Below are positions 26,725 to 36,634 of a stretch of DNA of 64,000 nt, piece after piece; position 1 is the stretch's first letter; every line of letters begins with the position of its first letter. A model generated the notes under the pieces. The model ran no database searches and had not been told where the DNA came from. It saw only the letters and a program-made list of their open reading frames with translations. The DNA is from Pedobacter sp. Hv1. Its GTDB lineage: Bacteria > Bacteroidota > Bacteroidia > Sphingobacteriales > Sphingobacteriaceae. The position numbers were made by a program, and so were the translations under genes. The stretch covers positions 868,001-932,000 of the forward strand of contig NZ_LLWP01000001.1 in NCBI RefSeq assembly GCF_001412215.1, in the 5' to 3' direction.

Positions 26725-27594
26725 ATGAAAACGATAACAACAATTAAAAATGGTATTTATAAAAGTATCATTCACCCCAGATCAAAATACATTATGATAT
26801 TATGTATGCTCTTATTAACCCAAAACTCTTGCAAAAAGAGCACCTGTGAATATGACAACAACACCTTACCTCCTGCGTGTACCAAAGGAATGGATGTAGT
26901 ATTTGTAATTGATTATACAGGAAGCATGGGTGGTGCAATTGACAATATCAAAAGTTCGATCAGTAATATTGTGAGTACGATTGTCGCAAAATCTGCAGGT
27001 GATTACAGATTGGCACTCACCATTTTTGACGAAGCTGCAAAAGGTGGTGCACCAGCCTATGTAGGTCAAGTGCCTTATACCAGCTTGCCCGCTGCGAATA
27101 AATTGGTGATCACTAGCGGACCAACAACAAATCAATACCTAACCGTAATGGAGAATTTTGGTTATGCCAACAATACTACATTTGCCACGCAATTGGCCAA
27201 ACTAAATGGCCCAATGTCTTTGGGCAACGGGAATGGTTTTCCAGAACCTGGAGATTTGTTAATTGACAAACTCATCAATTCATCATTTGCTGGTGCCTGG
27301 CGACCAAATATCACCAAACTGGTGATCTTGATTACCGATGCTCCAGCCAGTGGCGATGACGACATGAATACTGCTGCAGATGATACTTTTTTAAATACCC
27401 TCGCTACAAATGCGAACTCGTCTGGTGTGCAGTGTATTTTAATTTCGTCGCAGGCTACTACCAATTACGAAACCAAATTGATCGACAATAACACTGGTGG
27501 ACTAAAATTAATGTCGGCAAATTTTGCCAATATCTCTCCCGATATTATTAAGATGATCAATAACCTGTGCCAAAACAATAGCCAGAATAAATAA
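26725..27594 (+). CDS. von Willebrand factor A domain lipoprotein
   Basis: 289 aa. A long basic N-terminus, a hydrophobic stretch and a lipobox-like end (LTQNSC, Cys36) indicate a lipoprotein. A vWA domain covers about 50-285: the metal-site loop reads DYTGSMGG, where Thr stands in the middle position (DxTxS) instead of the canonical DxSxS, and ITDAPASGDDD follows. vWA domains mediate protein contacts through a divalent cation. It sits 17 bp after the OmpA-like gene, suggesting a surface complex. A terminator follows. Confidence 0.88.
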   Translation: MKTITTIKNGIYKSIIHPRSKYIMILCMLLLTQNSCKKSTCEYDNNTLPPACTKGMDVVFVIDYTGSMGGAIDNIKSSISNIVSTIVAKSAGDYRLALTIFDEAAKGGAPAYVGQVPYTSLPAANKLVITSGPTTNQYLTVMENFGYANNTTFATQLAKLNGPMSLGNGNGFPEPGDLLIDKLINSSFAGAWRPNITKLVILITDAPASGDDDMNTAADDTFLNTLATNANSSGVQCILISSQATTNYETKLIDNNTGGLKLMSANFANISPDIIKMINNLCQNNSQNK

Positions 27595-27641
27595 TCAATA
27601 AAATTGTTTATTCTACAAACTAAGTTCTTAACTCTGATTAG

Positions 27642-27675
27642 CCCTCTGTTTCTGAAAAGAAATGGGGGGTTTTTT
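27642..27675 (+). terminator. Rho-independent terminator after the vWA gene
   Basis: A 12-bp stem with several G-U pairs (27642-27653 with 27658-27669), a GAAA loop, and a run of six T (27670-27675). It sits about 48 bp after the vWA stop. Confidence 0.7.
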
Positions 27676-27686
27676 ATGATAGTAAC

Positions 27687-28343
27687 CTATCCAAAATAAA
27701 CCAAGGCTTGTTTAATGATCAGATACAAAGCCAATACCCATAAAAATATAGCGATAGATTTATTAACCAAAAGACTGCTCAATGCAAATTTTTCTTGAAT
27801 GTATTTGGCAAAATGGGCATAACCATACAACGCAACTGCAGAGCCCATACCCGAGCCCAAACTAAAAATAACTAAGGATAGGTAATCTGTATGGATCCAT
27901 TCGTGAAGGATCACATAGTTGCCAAAAAACAACCAGAATGGAATTTGAACCGGGTTTAAAACACCTAGCAACATGCCATAAAAAACACTTCCCTTTCTAC
28001 TCCTGTTATCTTCTGCTTTGGTTTTAGGCACTTTTTTTCGGTTAACCCAAGTAATTGTACCCATTACAATAAACAGCATGATCATAAAGGCATCCACATA
28101 GGTGCCCAATCTTACTTCGCTGATATTAGAATCTAAGTTAACATCGCTTGATACCCAACGGGCAAAACGCATCATCCCAAATGTGAAAAAGACTTCTACA
28201 CAAGAAAAAGACAGAATAAAGTACAAGGCTTGACGCATCCCCTTGTTAATGGTCAATTGCGCCACAGTCAAATTGATATTTCCTGGCGGAATATATCCCA
28301 TGGCATTTAACAGGATGCCTATAATTAAGGTTAGGAAGAGCAT
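27687..28343 (-). CDS. LysE-family transporter
   Basis: 218 aa with about six TMs. The N-terminus NAMGYIPPGNINLTVAQ matches the LysE/RhtB exporter signature (normally GPxxxxV), and NPVQIPFWLFFGNYVI fits the central helix. Family members export amino acids. It starts 14 bp after uvrA on the same strand, so it may be read from the uvrA promoter. The substrate is unknown. Confidence 0.85.
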   Translation of the reverse strand: MLFLTLIIGILLNAMGYIPPGNINLTVAQLTINKGMRQALYFILSFSCVEVFFTFGMMRFARWVSSDVNLDSNISEVRLGTYVDAFMIMLFIVMGTITWVNRKKVPKTKAEDNRSRKGSVFYGMLLGVLNPVQIPFWLFFGNYVILHEWIHTDYLSLVIFSLGSGMGSAVALYGYAHFAKYIQEKFALSSLLVNKSIAIFLWVLALYLIIKQALVYFG

Positions 28344-28357
28344 AAGTCGCTAAGTTA

Positions 28358-31159
28358 CTATTTCAAATGTGCTTTTAAAAATTGACCTGTATAAGATTCC
28401 TTAGCTTTGAGCAAATCTTCTGGTTTGCCTTCAAAAACTACATGCCCCCCTTTATCTCCACCTTCTGGTCCAATATCAATTACCCAATCGGCACATTTGA
28501 TCATGTCCATATTGTGTTCGATCACTAAAATAGTGTTTCCTTGCTCAATTAATGTATTTAATGCTTTTAATAATTTTTTAATGTCATGAAAGTGAAGGCC
28601 CGTAGTCGGTTCATCAAAAATGAAGACCGTTTTTTGGGCATTGTTGCCCTTAATTAAAAACGATGCCAATTTGATCCTTTGTGCCTCACCTCCAGATAAT
28701 GTATTCGACGATTGCCCCAAATGTACATACCCTAAGCCCACGTCCAATAAAGGATTCAATTTTTGTAAGATTTTTGGCTCTTTCGCAAAAAACTCAACTG
28801 CTTCTTCTATGGTTAGGTCTAAAATATCCGCGACGTTTTTATCTTGATAGGTAATATCTAATACCTGTTGTTTAAATCTTCGTCCTCCACAAGTTTCGCA
28901 AGGCAAATAAATATCTGCCATAAACTGCATTTCTATCTTTACTTCACCTTCGCCCTGACAAACGTCGCAACGACCACCCTCTACGTTAAATGAAAATGCT
29001 GCTGGTTTTAACCCACCTGCTTTTGCGGCTGGCAATGCCGAAAACAAAGCCCTTACATCATCCCAAGCTTTTACATAGGTTACCGGATTGGAACGTGAAG
29101 AACGCCCGATTGGGTTTTGGTCTACCATTTCAACCTGGCTTACCAGATCGATATTTCCAAAAATACCATCATAGCTCCCCGTTTGTTCGCCTGCATAATT
29201 GCCAATGGCCTTTTGTAAAGCTGGATATAGAATCTTTTTAACCAAACTCGTTTTTCCAGATCCAGAAACTCCACTTACACAGGTAAACACACCCAGTGGA
29301 AATTTAACATCAATGTTTTTAAGGTTATTTTCTCTCGCTCCTTTAATCAGGATATGGTCTCGCCATTCTCTTCTTTTGGCAGGAACTGCAATTTCTTCTT
29401 TTCCTGCTAAGTAACGACCTGTTAAGGAGCTTTTATCTTTAATAATCTCATCATAAGTACCACTAAACACCAGGTTTCCACCATGTGTACCCGCTTCCGG
29501 ACCAATATCAATAATATGATCTGCAGCCTTCATCATCTCCTCTTCGTGCTCTACCACCAAAACCGTATTGCCTACATTTCTCAACGATTGTAAAACTTCA
29601 ATCAGCTTATGGGTATCGCGTGGGTGCAGACCAATACTCGGTTCGTCTAAAACATAAACAGAACCTACCAAACTGCTACCTAAAGAGGTGGCCAGATTGA
29701 TCCGTTGGCTCTCGCCACCAGATAAGGTATTAGACAATCGGTTTAAGGTTAAATAGCCCAAACCCACATTATTTAAATACAAAACCCTATTGGTAATTTC
29801 TGCCAATAATCGTTTGGCAATTTTAGCTTCAGTTTCTGATAATGTCAATCCTTCAAAAAATGGAAGAATAGTAGATAATGGCATCAATACCATATCTAAA
29901 ATTGATTTTCCATTAATTTTCACATAAGAAGCATCTTTGCGCAAACGGGTACCCTTACAATCCGGGCAAACCGTTTTCCCACGGTAACGCGAAAGCATTA
30001 CACGGTACTGGATTTTATAGGTTTGTTCTTCTAATTCTTTAAAAAACTCATCAAGCCCAGCAAAATACTGGTTACCTGTCCAGATCAGGCGCTGCTGTGC
30101 TTCTGTTAATTCGCTATACGAGCGATGAATAGGAAAATCGAATTTATCGGCATTTTTAATAAACTTCTTTAACCAATCGCCCATTTTTTCGCCACGCCAA
30201 GGTGCAATGGCATTGTCGTATAAACTTTTGCTCTTATCAGGAATAACCAGATCCTCATCAATACCAATTACATTGCCATAACCTTCGCAACGTTTACAAG
30301 CCCCATAGGGATTATTAAAGCTGAAAAAGTTGGGTGTTGGTTCTTCAAATTTTACGCCATCCAATTCAAAACGATCGCAGAAAAAAGTCTGTTTGCCTTC
30401 GTGTTCTACAAAACAATCGCCCTTACCCTCAAAAAATGCCGTTTGTACCGAGTCTGCAATCCTACTTAAAGTTTCCTCTTCCTCGTTAACTACAATACGA
30501 TCAATTAAGATCCTAATGGTTGTGGTATCCGTTAATTCGATGTCCTTAACAGATTCGTCTTCCAGTATGTCTTCAATTTTTGTAATTACATTATTGAAAT
30601 AGACCCGCAAAAAACCTTTTTGTAAAAGCACGGCCAATTCTTCTTTAATGCTTCTGTTATTGTGCGGATGTAATGGACAAAATATGGTTACTACACTATC
30701 AGTACCTAAACCGATAATATAATCGACAACGGTAGTAACCGTATCTTTTTTAACAATGGCACCAGAAACTGGCGAATAGGTTAACCCAATTCTGGAGAAC
30801 AAGAGTTTTAAATAGTCGTAAATCTCTGTTGAAGTACCCACCGTAGAACGTGGGTTAGACGTAATTACTTTTTGCTCGATGGCAATTGCAGGCGCAATAC
30901 CTTTAATATAATCGACATCGGGTTTATTCATTCTGCCCATAAATTGGCGGGCATAGGCTGATAAACTTTCTACGTAACGACGCTGACCTTCTGCATATAA
31001 GGTATCAAAAGCCAAAGAAGATTTCCCAGACCCAGACATACCAGTAATTACAACTAGTTTATTTTTAGGGATAGCAACATCAATGTTTTTAAGATTGTGC
31101 ACTCTTGCCCCTTTTATGATGATATTTTTGTGTGGATCTTTCTCTATTTCCTTGCTCAT
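28358..31159 (-). CDS. uvrA: Excinuclease ABC subunit A
   Basis: 933 aa, the damage-recognition ATPase of nucleotide excision repair. Two ABC-ATPase halves are visible: Walker [12 protein letters not shown] near residue 40 and [11 protein letters not shown] near 635, and signatures [12 protein letters not shown] and [12 protein letters not shown]. Zinc-finger CxxC pairs are present in both halves ([32 protein letters not shown]). Length is normal. It reads divergently from the ECF sigma gene, and a palindrome overlapping a -7 box lies 32 bp upstream. Secure assignment. Confidence 0.98.
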   Translation of the reverse strand: MSKEIEKDPHKNIIIKGARVHNLKNIDVAIPKNKLVVITGMSGSGKSSLAFDTLYAEGQRRYVESLSAYARQFMGRMNKPDVDYIKGIAPAIAIEQKVITSNPRSTVGTSTEIYDYLKLLFSRIGLTYSPVSGAIVKKDTVTTVVDYIIGLGTDSVVTIFCPLHPHNNRSIKEELAVLLQKGFLRVYFNNVITKIEDILEDESVKDIELTDTTTIRILIDRIVVNEEEETLSRIADSVQTAFFEGKGDCFVEHEGKQTFFCDRFELDGVKFEEPTPNFFSFNNPYGACKRCEGYGNVIGIDEDLVIPDKSKSLYDNAIAPWRGEKMGDWLKKFIKNADKFDFPIHRSYSELTEAQQRLIWTGNQYFAGLDEFFKELEEQTYKIQYRVMLSRYRGKTVCPDCKGTRLRKDASYVKINGKSILDMVLMPLSTILPFFEGLTLSETEAKIAKRLLAEITNRVLYLNNVGLGYLTLNRLSNTLSGGESQRINLATSLGSSLVGSVYVLDEPSIGLHPRDTHKLIEVLQSLRNVGNTVLVVEHEEEMMKAADHIIDIGPEAGTHGGNLVFSGTYDEIIKDKSSLTGRYLAGKEEIAVPAKRREWRDHILIKGARENNLKNIDVKFPLGVFTCVSGVSGSGKTSLVKKILYPALQKAIGNYAGEQTGSYDGIFGNIDLVSQVEMVDQNPIGRSSRSNPVTYVKAWDDVRALFSALPAAKAGGLKPAAFSFNVEGGRCDVCQGEGEVKIEMQFMADIYLPCETCGGRRFKQQVLDITYQDKNVADILDLTIEEAVEFFAKEPKILQKLNPLLDVGLGYVHLGQSSNTLSGGEAQRIKLASFLIKGNNAQKTVFIFDEPTTGLHFHDIKKLLKALNTLIEQGNTILVIEHNMDMIKCADWVIDIGPEGGDKGGHVVFEGKPEDLLKAKESYTGQFLKAHLK

Positions 31160-31190
31160 GTACCGCTTTCTAGAATATGGCTAATATACC

Positions 31191-31208
31191 CCAAAATTAC
31201 AATTTTGG
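31191..31208 (-). promoter_or_regulatory. Palindrome overlapping the putative uvrA -7 box
   Basis: CCAAAATT-AC-AATTTTGG is a perfect 8-bp dyad with a 2-base centre. Its minus-strand copy contains TAATTTTG, matching TAnnTTTG, about 32 bp before the uvrA start. Position and symmetry suit a promoter with an overlapping operator. An SOS-type role is speculation. Confidence 0.45.
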
Positions 31209-31420
31209 TTTCAACCAGCTCAAAAATAAGATGGGTTTTATAAAAATTTACATTTTTTAACATATTTTTTATTGGATTATCAAAAAAAAATCCGTCATTT
31301 GGTGTTACAACTCACACAAGTTAGAAACCAACATCTTAAAAACAAGGAGATCAGCTATAGATTAAAACAGCTACTTATTTATTATTTAATAAAAAAAGAG
31401 ATTTTAATATACGCACTCCT

Positions 31421-32008
31421 ATGAACATACAACAGCATAGTGATCAGGAATTGGTGAAGTTATACCTGAACGGAGAAGAAACTGTTTTAGAGGAACTACT
31501 AAGAAGACACAAATCAAAAATTTATACTTCTATTTATCTATTGGTAAAAGACCAATATCTTGCTGAAGATATTTTTCAAGACGCTTTTATTAAGGTGATT
31601 AAAACCTTGCGCAGCGGCAGGTACAACGAAGAGGGCAAGTTTTTACCTTGGGTAATGCGTATTGCGCATAACCTGGTAATCGATTATTTCCGTAGAGAAA
31701 AACGTGCGCCCGTAATTACCAGTGCCGATGGTACTGATGTACTGAACCTCTTACAAATTCATGAGGAAAGCGCTGAAGAACGCATGTTGAGGGAGCAAAC
31801 ACATGTTGACCTGCGTCTAATGATCCAATTGTTACCAGACGAACAAAAAGAGGTATTAATTATGCGCCATTATGCAGACCTCAGCTTTAAGGAAATTGCA
31901 GACCTCACTGATGTAAGTATCAATACTGCATTAGGCCGTATGCGTTATGCTTTGAGCAACCTGCGTAAGATGATGAAGGTAAAAGAAGTTTCGCAACGCA
32001 ATTCTTAA
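31421..32008 (+). CDS. ECF-type RNA polymerase sigma factor
   Basis: 195 aa. Sigma region 2 is at about 25-95 (DQYLAEDIFQDAFIKV; WVMRIAHNLVIDYFRR) and region 4 at about 125-180 (LLPDEQKEVLIMRHYADLSFKEIADLTDVSINTALGRM). There is no region 3, so it is an extracytoplasmic-function type sigma factor, related to the conserved Bacteroidetes group without a neighbouring anti-sigma gene. It stands alone: uvrA is divergent and the next gene is 310 bp away. Promoter targets unknown. Confidence 0.93.
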   Translation: MNIQQHSDQELVKLYLNGEETVLEELLRRHKSKIYTSIYLLVKDQYLAEDIFQDAFIKVIKTLRSGRYNEEGKFLPWVMRIAHNLVIDYFRREKRAPVITSADGTDVLNLLQIHEESAEERMLREQTHVDLRLMIQLLPDEQKEVLIMRHYADLSFKEIADLTDVSINTALGRMRYALSNLRKMMKVKEVSQRNS

Positions 32009-32317
32009 TTTTTCTTCAGCAGCAGTCTAGCCGCTTTCTAATTGAGCAGGGTTAAAATTCAATAATAGCCAATTGAATTTGCAGAGGTGATTTGCACTTT
32101 TTTAGCAAGATTTATTTTTAGGCATATTTTTATTTTGAATAAAATTTTAAAATTTAATATGCCAATATTGCTTTTAAACGAGGATTCTAAAAATTTTAAA
32201 TTACTAATTGTTTAGTTTAAAGAATTTTATTTGGTTACAAAAATTTTATACGTAACTTGAATGAAATAAAGTCAATTTAATTGCGTTTTCTTTCTAAACT
32301 AATTATTGTAATTGCGT
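32009..32317. other. Very AT-rich intergenic stretch
   Basis: 309 bp, strongly AT-rich, after the sigma factor. No frame, hairpin or repeat stands out. It should carry the promoter of the small gene at 32318. Confidence 0.4.
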
Positions 32318-32509
32318 ATGATTAAAATCTCTACTTCACTTAACACTGTAAATTATCAAGGCCAACAATCTCCGGACGAAGCTGTGGAACAAGCAACAAC
32401 TGAAGACAAAATGTTTTACAACAGCATTAAGCCACAATTAGACAAGCTCATTAAAAATCCATCGGATGAGACCATCGAAAAGATTTTAGCTTTTTCTAAA
32501 AAGAAATAA
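32318..32509 (+). CDS. Small conserved-looking hypothetical protein, 63 aa
   Basis: 63 aa, acidic and helical, no signal peptide (MIKISTSLNTVNYQGQQS..., ending LAFSKKK). The frame opens at a TTG at 32312, but the ATG at 32318 is preferred. A strong terminator 18 bp after the stop supports a real, separately transcribed gene. Function unknown. Confidence 0.65.
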   Translation: MIKISTSLNTVNYQGQQSPDEAVEQATTEDKMFYNSIKPQLDKLIKNPSDETIEKILAFSKKK

Positions 32510-32527
32510 TTTACAAGAAAAAAATTC

Positions 32528-32560
32528 AGCTGTTTAACCCAAAGTTAAACAGCTTTTTTT
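32528..32560 (+). terminator. Rho-independent terminator
   Basis: Perfect 11-bp stem (AGCTGTTTAAC with GTTAAACAGCT), loop CCAAA, followed by seven T. It ends the transcript of the 63-aa gene. Confidence 0.9.
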
Positions 32561-32586
32561 ATTCCCCTATCTATCCTAAACACCCT

Positions 32587-33261
32587 TTAAAACAAGCCTA
32601 GGGCTACACCTGCAGATACGCCTTTAAAACTTTTAATTGGATTGGCATTTACATGCGTACTGCAACTAATGGAAAAATAACGCTTAAATTGGATCACAAA
32701 TCTAGCTTCAGCTGGAATACCCACGGTTCCACGTTTTTTATACCTTTCTGGCTCAAATTCATGTTTTTGGCTATTAAATGCATCATCTTTATCTGTTTTA
32801 GAAACAAAAGCCAAGCCTGCACCAAATTGAATCTGACATACTTTGAAGAATTGATAACTTTTACCATAAATTAAGCTTACATCAGAAAGTTGCCTGGTTT
32901 CGATGCAGTTACAATCCTTACTGTGGTTTTTATGCAATTGTTTTTGTTCTGCAGTGGCAGGATCGGCAGCTACCGCCGACATAATCTTAAAATAATCATG
33001 GTCAATTTGAGCCCACATACCTCCTTGTATAAAGTTCTGGTAACCAGTCGATACGCCATACTCCCCTCCCATATACAGATTATTAAACAAAGAGATCTTT
33101 TTTTCGCCGGCATCTAATTTGTTGTCGACAGTGATAAGGCTATCCTGGCTCAAGTCTTTTTGTTTTGCAGGCGCCGTGCCTCTATTCGTTTCATTTTGTG
33201 CATTTGCAACCCCTTGGATTAAAGCAAAGCAGCTGATCAATGTAAATACATTAGTTTTCAT
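32587..33261 (-). CDS. Exported hypothetical protein, probable outer membrane protein
   Basis: 224 aa. Signal peptide about 1-21 (GVANAQ), a polar linker, then alternating short strands with aromatic residues (YMGGEYGVSTGYQNFIQGG; IQFGAGLAFVSK) and a C-terminal Phe (VALGLF), as in small outer membrane beta-barrels. A Cys pair DCNC lies mid-protein. No named family was recognised. It is convergent with the 63-aa gene. Confidence 0.7.
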   Translation of the reverse strand: MKTNVFTLISCFALIQGVANAQNETNRGTAPAKQKDLSQDSLITVDNKLDAGEKKISLFNNLYMGGEYGVSTGYQNFIQGGMWAQIDHDYFKIMSAVAADPATAEQKQLHKNHSKDCNCIETRQLSDVSLIYGKSYQFFKVCQIQFGAGLAFVSKTDKDDAFNSQKHEFEPERYKKRGTVGIPAEARFVIQFKRYFSISCSTHVNANPIKSFKGVSAGVALGLF

Positions 33262-33464
33262 ATCGTTGCTAAATTGATAGTCAAATATAGTCTCGATAAA
33301 ACCAGTAAATTATCTTAATAAAATATCAAAAAACAAATTCATAACTCTAAAGAATAATTAAATAAAAATTAATCAAATAATTATCCTTAAAAGATATTTT
33401 ATAAAACATATTAATCCATAATAAGATAAATAATTCTTATATTCACCTATAAGAATATTATTAG

Positions 33465-34421
33465 ATGCAAAATCTTCAAGTTACTTTCTTTAATGCTATC
33501 AAATCGGCCCTGCCCGATTACCAAAACCTGGCACAAAGTGTTGCAGAGGTTTTAGCCATCAGCATTAATGAGGCTTATAAAAAAATAAGAGGGAACAGCG
33601 CTTTAAGTCTTCAGCAGATCATTAAGCTTTCTGATCATTTTGCTACACCCTTTTTATATAAGCCCAGTCAACTGCCAACCGTTACTTTCGATTACCTGAG
33701 CGTAGATCAAGAAATCCCCAACATGCTTTTGTACCTACAAGATCTGTTAAAAAACCTGAAGCAGATTCAGCAGAGTAAACAAAAGCATATTACCATTACC
33801 ACAGACGATATTCCGCTCTTTCACTTTTTCAAATACCCCGAGCTTACCTGTTTCAAGCTTTTCTTTTGGTCTGACAGTGTAATGAATGCCGAATTTAAAT
33901 TTGACCCTGGTACATTCGACCAAGAAATTATTACACTGGCCAAAGAGCTGAATCAAATTTATTTAGAAATTCCAAGCACAGAAATCTGGGCAAAAGATAC
34001 TGTACATGGCACAATAGAACAAGTGAGGTATGCTTTTGAGGCAGGATATATTACCGATACCTTAGCCAAACAAGTGATAGAACAAGTACGTTACTGCCTT
34101 ACAGACATGAACATGTATGCCATTAGCAGCAAGAAGACCATAGATCCAAACCACACCTTTAATTGGTACAACTGTGATGTGTTGGGCAGTATCTCTTATT
34201 TGGTTGAACTTAAAGAAACGATGCTTTGCTACAATCGATTTAACACTTTCAACTATTTAAAAACTGAAGATCAATCTTATTGCCAGCAAACCAAACAATG
34301 GATGCAAAGCCAGATTAAAAAATCTGTTTCCTTTAGTGGACAAGGAGAAAAACACCGCAACAAATATCTTTACAATGCTTTTGCAGAGTGCGATGAGCTC
34401 TTAAAAGAAATCGACCGTTAA
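33465..34421 (+). CDS. HTH-type protein of unknown function
   Basis: 318 aa, soluble. Residues about 8-65 look like a divergent helix-turn-helix (LAQSVAEVLAISINEAYKKIRGN, then LSLQQIIKLSDHF), similar to a family of Bacteroidetes regulators with an N-terminal HTH and a large uncharacterised C-terminal domain. The rest (about 80-318) is helical without a recognised motif. It precedes nth by 59 bp. DNA binding is inferred from the pattern only. Confidence 0.65.
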   Translation: MQNLQVTFFNAIKSALPDYQNLAQSVAEVLAISINEAYKKIRGNSALSLQQIIKLSDHFATPFLYKPSQLPTVTFDYLSVDQEIPNMLLYLQDLLKNLKQIQQSKQKHITITTDDIPLFHFFKYPELTCFKLFFWSDSVMNAEFKFDPGTFDQEIITLAKELNQIYLEIPSTEIWAKDTVHGTIEQVRYAFEAGYITDTLAKQVIEQVRYCLTDMNMYAISSKKTIDPNHTFNWYNCDVLGSISYLVELKETMLCYNRFNTFNYLKTEDQSYCQQTKQWMQSQIKKSVSFSGQGEKHRNKYLYNAFAECDELLKEIDR

Positions 34422-34469
34422 TTGACCAAATTCTAGCCAACAGATTTTAAACCCACAAGCTAAAAACCT

Positions 34470-34477
34470 TATCTTTG
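34470..34477 (+). promoter_or_regulatory. Putative -7 box of nth, almost at the start codon
   Basis: TATCTTTG matches TAnnTTTG and ends only 3 bp before the nth ATG. If used, transcription would begin at or just inside the ATG, making nth leaderless. Motif match only. Confidence 0.35.
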
Positions 34478-34480
34478 TTT

Positions 34481-35140
34481 ATGCTCAAAAAAGAACGCTA
34501 CCAACAGTTTGTAACTCATTTCGCAGCAAAACAACCCAACGCAGAAACCGAGCTGCACTACAACAATCCATACCAATTATTGGTAGCTGTAATTTTATCT
34601 GCTCAATGCACCGATAAAAGAATAAACCAAGTTACACCTGCTCTTTTCCAGCGTTTTCCAAATGCCAAGGCATTGGCAGAAACTACACCCGATATTGTTT
34701 TTGACTATATCAGAAGTGTAAGCTATCCTAACAACAAAGCCAAACATTTGGTAGGCATGGCCAACATGCTGTTGCACGAATTTAATGACCAAGTACCTTC
34801 AGATATAGATCAATTGCAAAAAATGCCCGGCGTGGGCCGTAAAACAGCCAATGTAATCGCTTCTGTCATTTACGATGCACCCGCCATGGCTGTAGACACC
34901 CATGTTTTTAGGGTAGCCAATAGAATTGGCTTAACCAAAGGCAAAACCCCATTAGCGGTAGAAAAAGACTTGGTTAAACATTTACCAGAACATACCATAG
35001 CTATGGCACATCATTGGCTAATTTTACATGGCAGATATGTTTGTGTAGCCAGAAGCCCGAAATGCAATATTTGCGAGCTTACCCATTTTTGCAAATATTA
35101 CGAACAGCATTTTAAAACTAAAGAAATTAGCCAATTGTAA
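34481..35140 (+). CDS. nth: Endonuclease III (DNA glycosylase/AP lyase)
   Basis: 219 aa. Base excision repair enzyme that removes oxidised pyrimidines and cuts abasic sites. Helix-hairpin-helix motif LQKMPGVGRKTANVI contains catalytic Lys121; Asp139 follows in AVDTHVFRV. The 4Fe-4S loop has Cys188, Cys195, Cys198 and Cys204 (C-x6-C-x2-C-x5-C). The frame opens at a TTG at 34475, but the ATG at 34481 gives the usual N-terminus. Followed by recA on the same strand after 127 bp. Secure. Confidence 0.97.
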   Translation: MLKKERYQQFVTHFAAKQPNAETELHYNNPYQLLVAVILSAQCTDKRINQVTPALFQRFPNAKALAETTPDIVFDYIRSVSYPNNKAKHLVGMANMLLHEFNDQVPSDIDQLQKMPGVGRKTANVIASVIYDAPAMAVDTHVFRVANRIGLTKGKTPLAVEKDLVKHLPEHTIAMAHHWLILHGRYVCVARSPKCNICELTHFCKYYEQHFKTKEISQL

Positions 35141-35267
35141 ATTATTAAAATATTTTTTAGATTTTATTTGCAATAATCAAAATTAAATTAATATGTTTGC
35201 TAAAGTTATTAGTATTTATAAATAACATTTTTAGCCGGTACTTATCTTTTACTTAATTAGATTGAAC

Positions 35268-36281
35268 ATGAACCCAAACGCAGAAAAATTAAAAGCACTC
35301 CAACTTACTTTAGATAAATTAGAAAAATCATACGGTAAAGGTTCCGTAATGAAACTAGGCGATGCAGCAGTAGAATCTATTGAATCCATTTCAACTGGTT
35401 CTATCAGTTTAGATATTGCATTAGGCATTGGCGGTGTACCGAAGGGTCGCGTAATTGAAATATATGGTCCAGAATCATCTGGTAAAACTACTTTGGCTAC
35501 GCACATCATTGCCGAAGCACAGAAAAAAGGCGGTATTGCCGCATTTATAGATGCAGAGCATGCTTTTGATAAAATGTATGCCAAGAAATTAGGTGTAGAT
35601 GTTGACAATCTTTTAATCTCGCAACCAGACAATGGTGAGCAGGCTTTAGAAATTGCCGATAATTTGATCCGTTCGGGAGCGATAGATGTGATCGTAATTG
35701 ACTCTGTAGCGGCTTTGGTACCAAAAGCGGAGATTGAAGGTGAGATGGGCGACAGCAGAATGGGATTACAAGCCCGTTTGATGAGCCAGGCCTTACGTAA
35801 ATTAACAGGAACGATCTCTAAAACTGGATGTTGTTGTATTTTCATCAACCAATTGCGTGAAAAAATTGGAGTGATGTTCGGTAACCCAGAAACCACTACT
35901 GGTGGTAATGCCTTAAAGTTTTATGCTTCAGTACGTTTAGATATTCGTAGAACTTCTCAAATTAAAGATTCTGATGAAGTTTCTGGAAACCGTGTTAAAG
36001 TAAAAATTGTAAAAAATAAAGTTGCCCCTCCTTTCCGAATTGCAGAATTTGACATTATGTTTGGCGAAGGAATTTCTAAAACTGGAGAAATCATTGATCT
36101 AGGTGTAGACTTTAACATCATCAAAAAAGCAGGTTCTTGGTTCTCTTATGGAGATACCAAATTAGGACAAGGAAGAGATGCCGTAAAACAATTATTATTA
36201 GATAACCCAGAGTTATCAGAAGAAATTGAAGCAAAAATCCGTACAGAAGTAACCGGAGAAAAATTAGAAGAGAAAGCTTAA
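35268..36281 (+). CDS. recA: Recombinase A
   Basis: 337 aa, the DNA strand-exchange ATPase. Walker A is GPESSGKTT (residues 67-75); [12 protein letters not shown] is Walker B. The loops [15 protein letters not shown] and [22 protein letters not shown] are intact. The reading frame opens at a TTG at 35262; the ATG at 35268 is the natural start. No LexA-like box was recognised upstream. A terminator-like REP element follows. Secure. Confidence 0.98.
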   Translation: MNPNAEKLKALQLTLDKLEKSYGKGSVMKLGDAAVESIESISTGSISLDIALGIGGVPKGRVIEIYGPESSGKTTLATHIIAEAQKKGGIAAFIDAEHAFDKMYAKKLGVDVDNLLISQPDNGEQALEIADNLIRSGAIDVIVIDSVAALVPKAEIEGEMGDSRMGLQARLMSQALRKLTGTISKTGCCCIFINQLREKIGVMFGNPETTTGGNALKFYASVRLDIRRTSQIKDSDEVSGNRVKVKIVKNKVAPPFRIAEFDIMFGEGISKTGEIIDLGVDFNIIKKAGSWFSYGDTKLGQGRDAVKQLLLDNPELSEEIEAKIRTEVTGEKLEEKA

Positions 36282-36291
36282 ATCTATATCG

Positions 36292-36404
36292 TCATTTCGA
36301 CAGCCCATACATCACCTACCGATCGTAATCGGGAAAATGATTTCTCAATGGCAGCGTTACCAAAAAGAAATCCGTTGCTAAAAGCTGTCGAAATGATTTT
36401 TTTA
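36292..36404. repeat. REP-like inverted repeat and likely recA terminator
   Basis: TCATTTCGACAGC (36292-36304) returns inverted as GCTGTCGAAATGA (36384-36396) around an 79-base loop, then a T-rich run (to 36403). It lies between convergent recA and the small membrane gene. Its arms are related in style to the 20723-20781 element. Confidence 0.7.
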
Positions 36405-36623
36405 TCTAAAACTTGAAGATTTTGGAGCATCAGCAGCTTTTGCGTTTTTCTCCATAAAATCCTTATCCAATCGGATAATCGTATAGGTAGCAATGAGCAC
36501 ACCTAATATCAAAAAAAACAACCCCAAATAGTTTTTCTTTTTATCCTGTTTAATCATCCATACCAGAAAGATAATTGCTGGAATTAACATTAAACCAAAA
36601 AAGATATAACTCATCGTTCCCAT
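36402..36623 (-). CDS. Small two-TM membrane protein
   Basis: 73 aa. Two hydrophobic segments (about 4-23 and 31-50) around a Lys-rich turn (KQDKKKNYLG), then a polar Lys/Ala/Ser tail. It starts 11 bp after the tsaD stop on the same strand, so it is likely co-transcribed with tsaD. An internal ATG at codon 4 is an alternative start. No family recognised. Confidence 0.6.
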   Translation of the reverse strand: MGTMSYIFFGLMLIPAIIFLVWMIKQDKKKNYLGLFFLILGVLIATYTIIRLDKDFMEKNAKAADAPKSSSFR

Positions 36624-36634
36624 ATTTCTATTAT

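Noticed and set aside
35249..35896. A 215-codon minus-strand frame
   Set aside because: It lies entirely antisense to recA, and its composition (Ser/Ile/Pro-rich, no motif) is what the reverse strand of recA gives.
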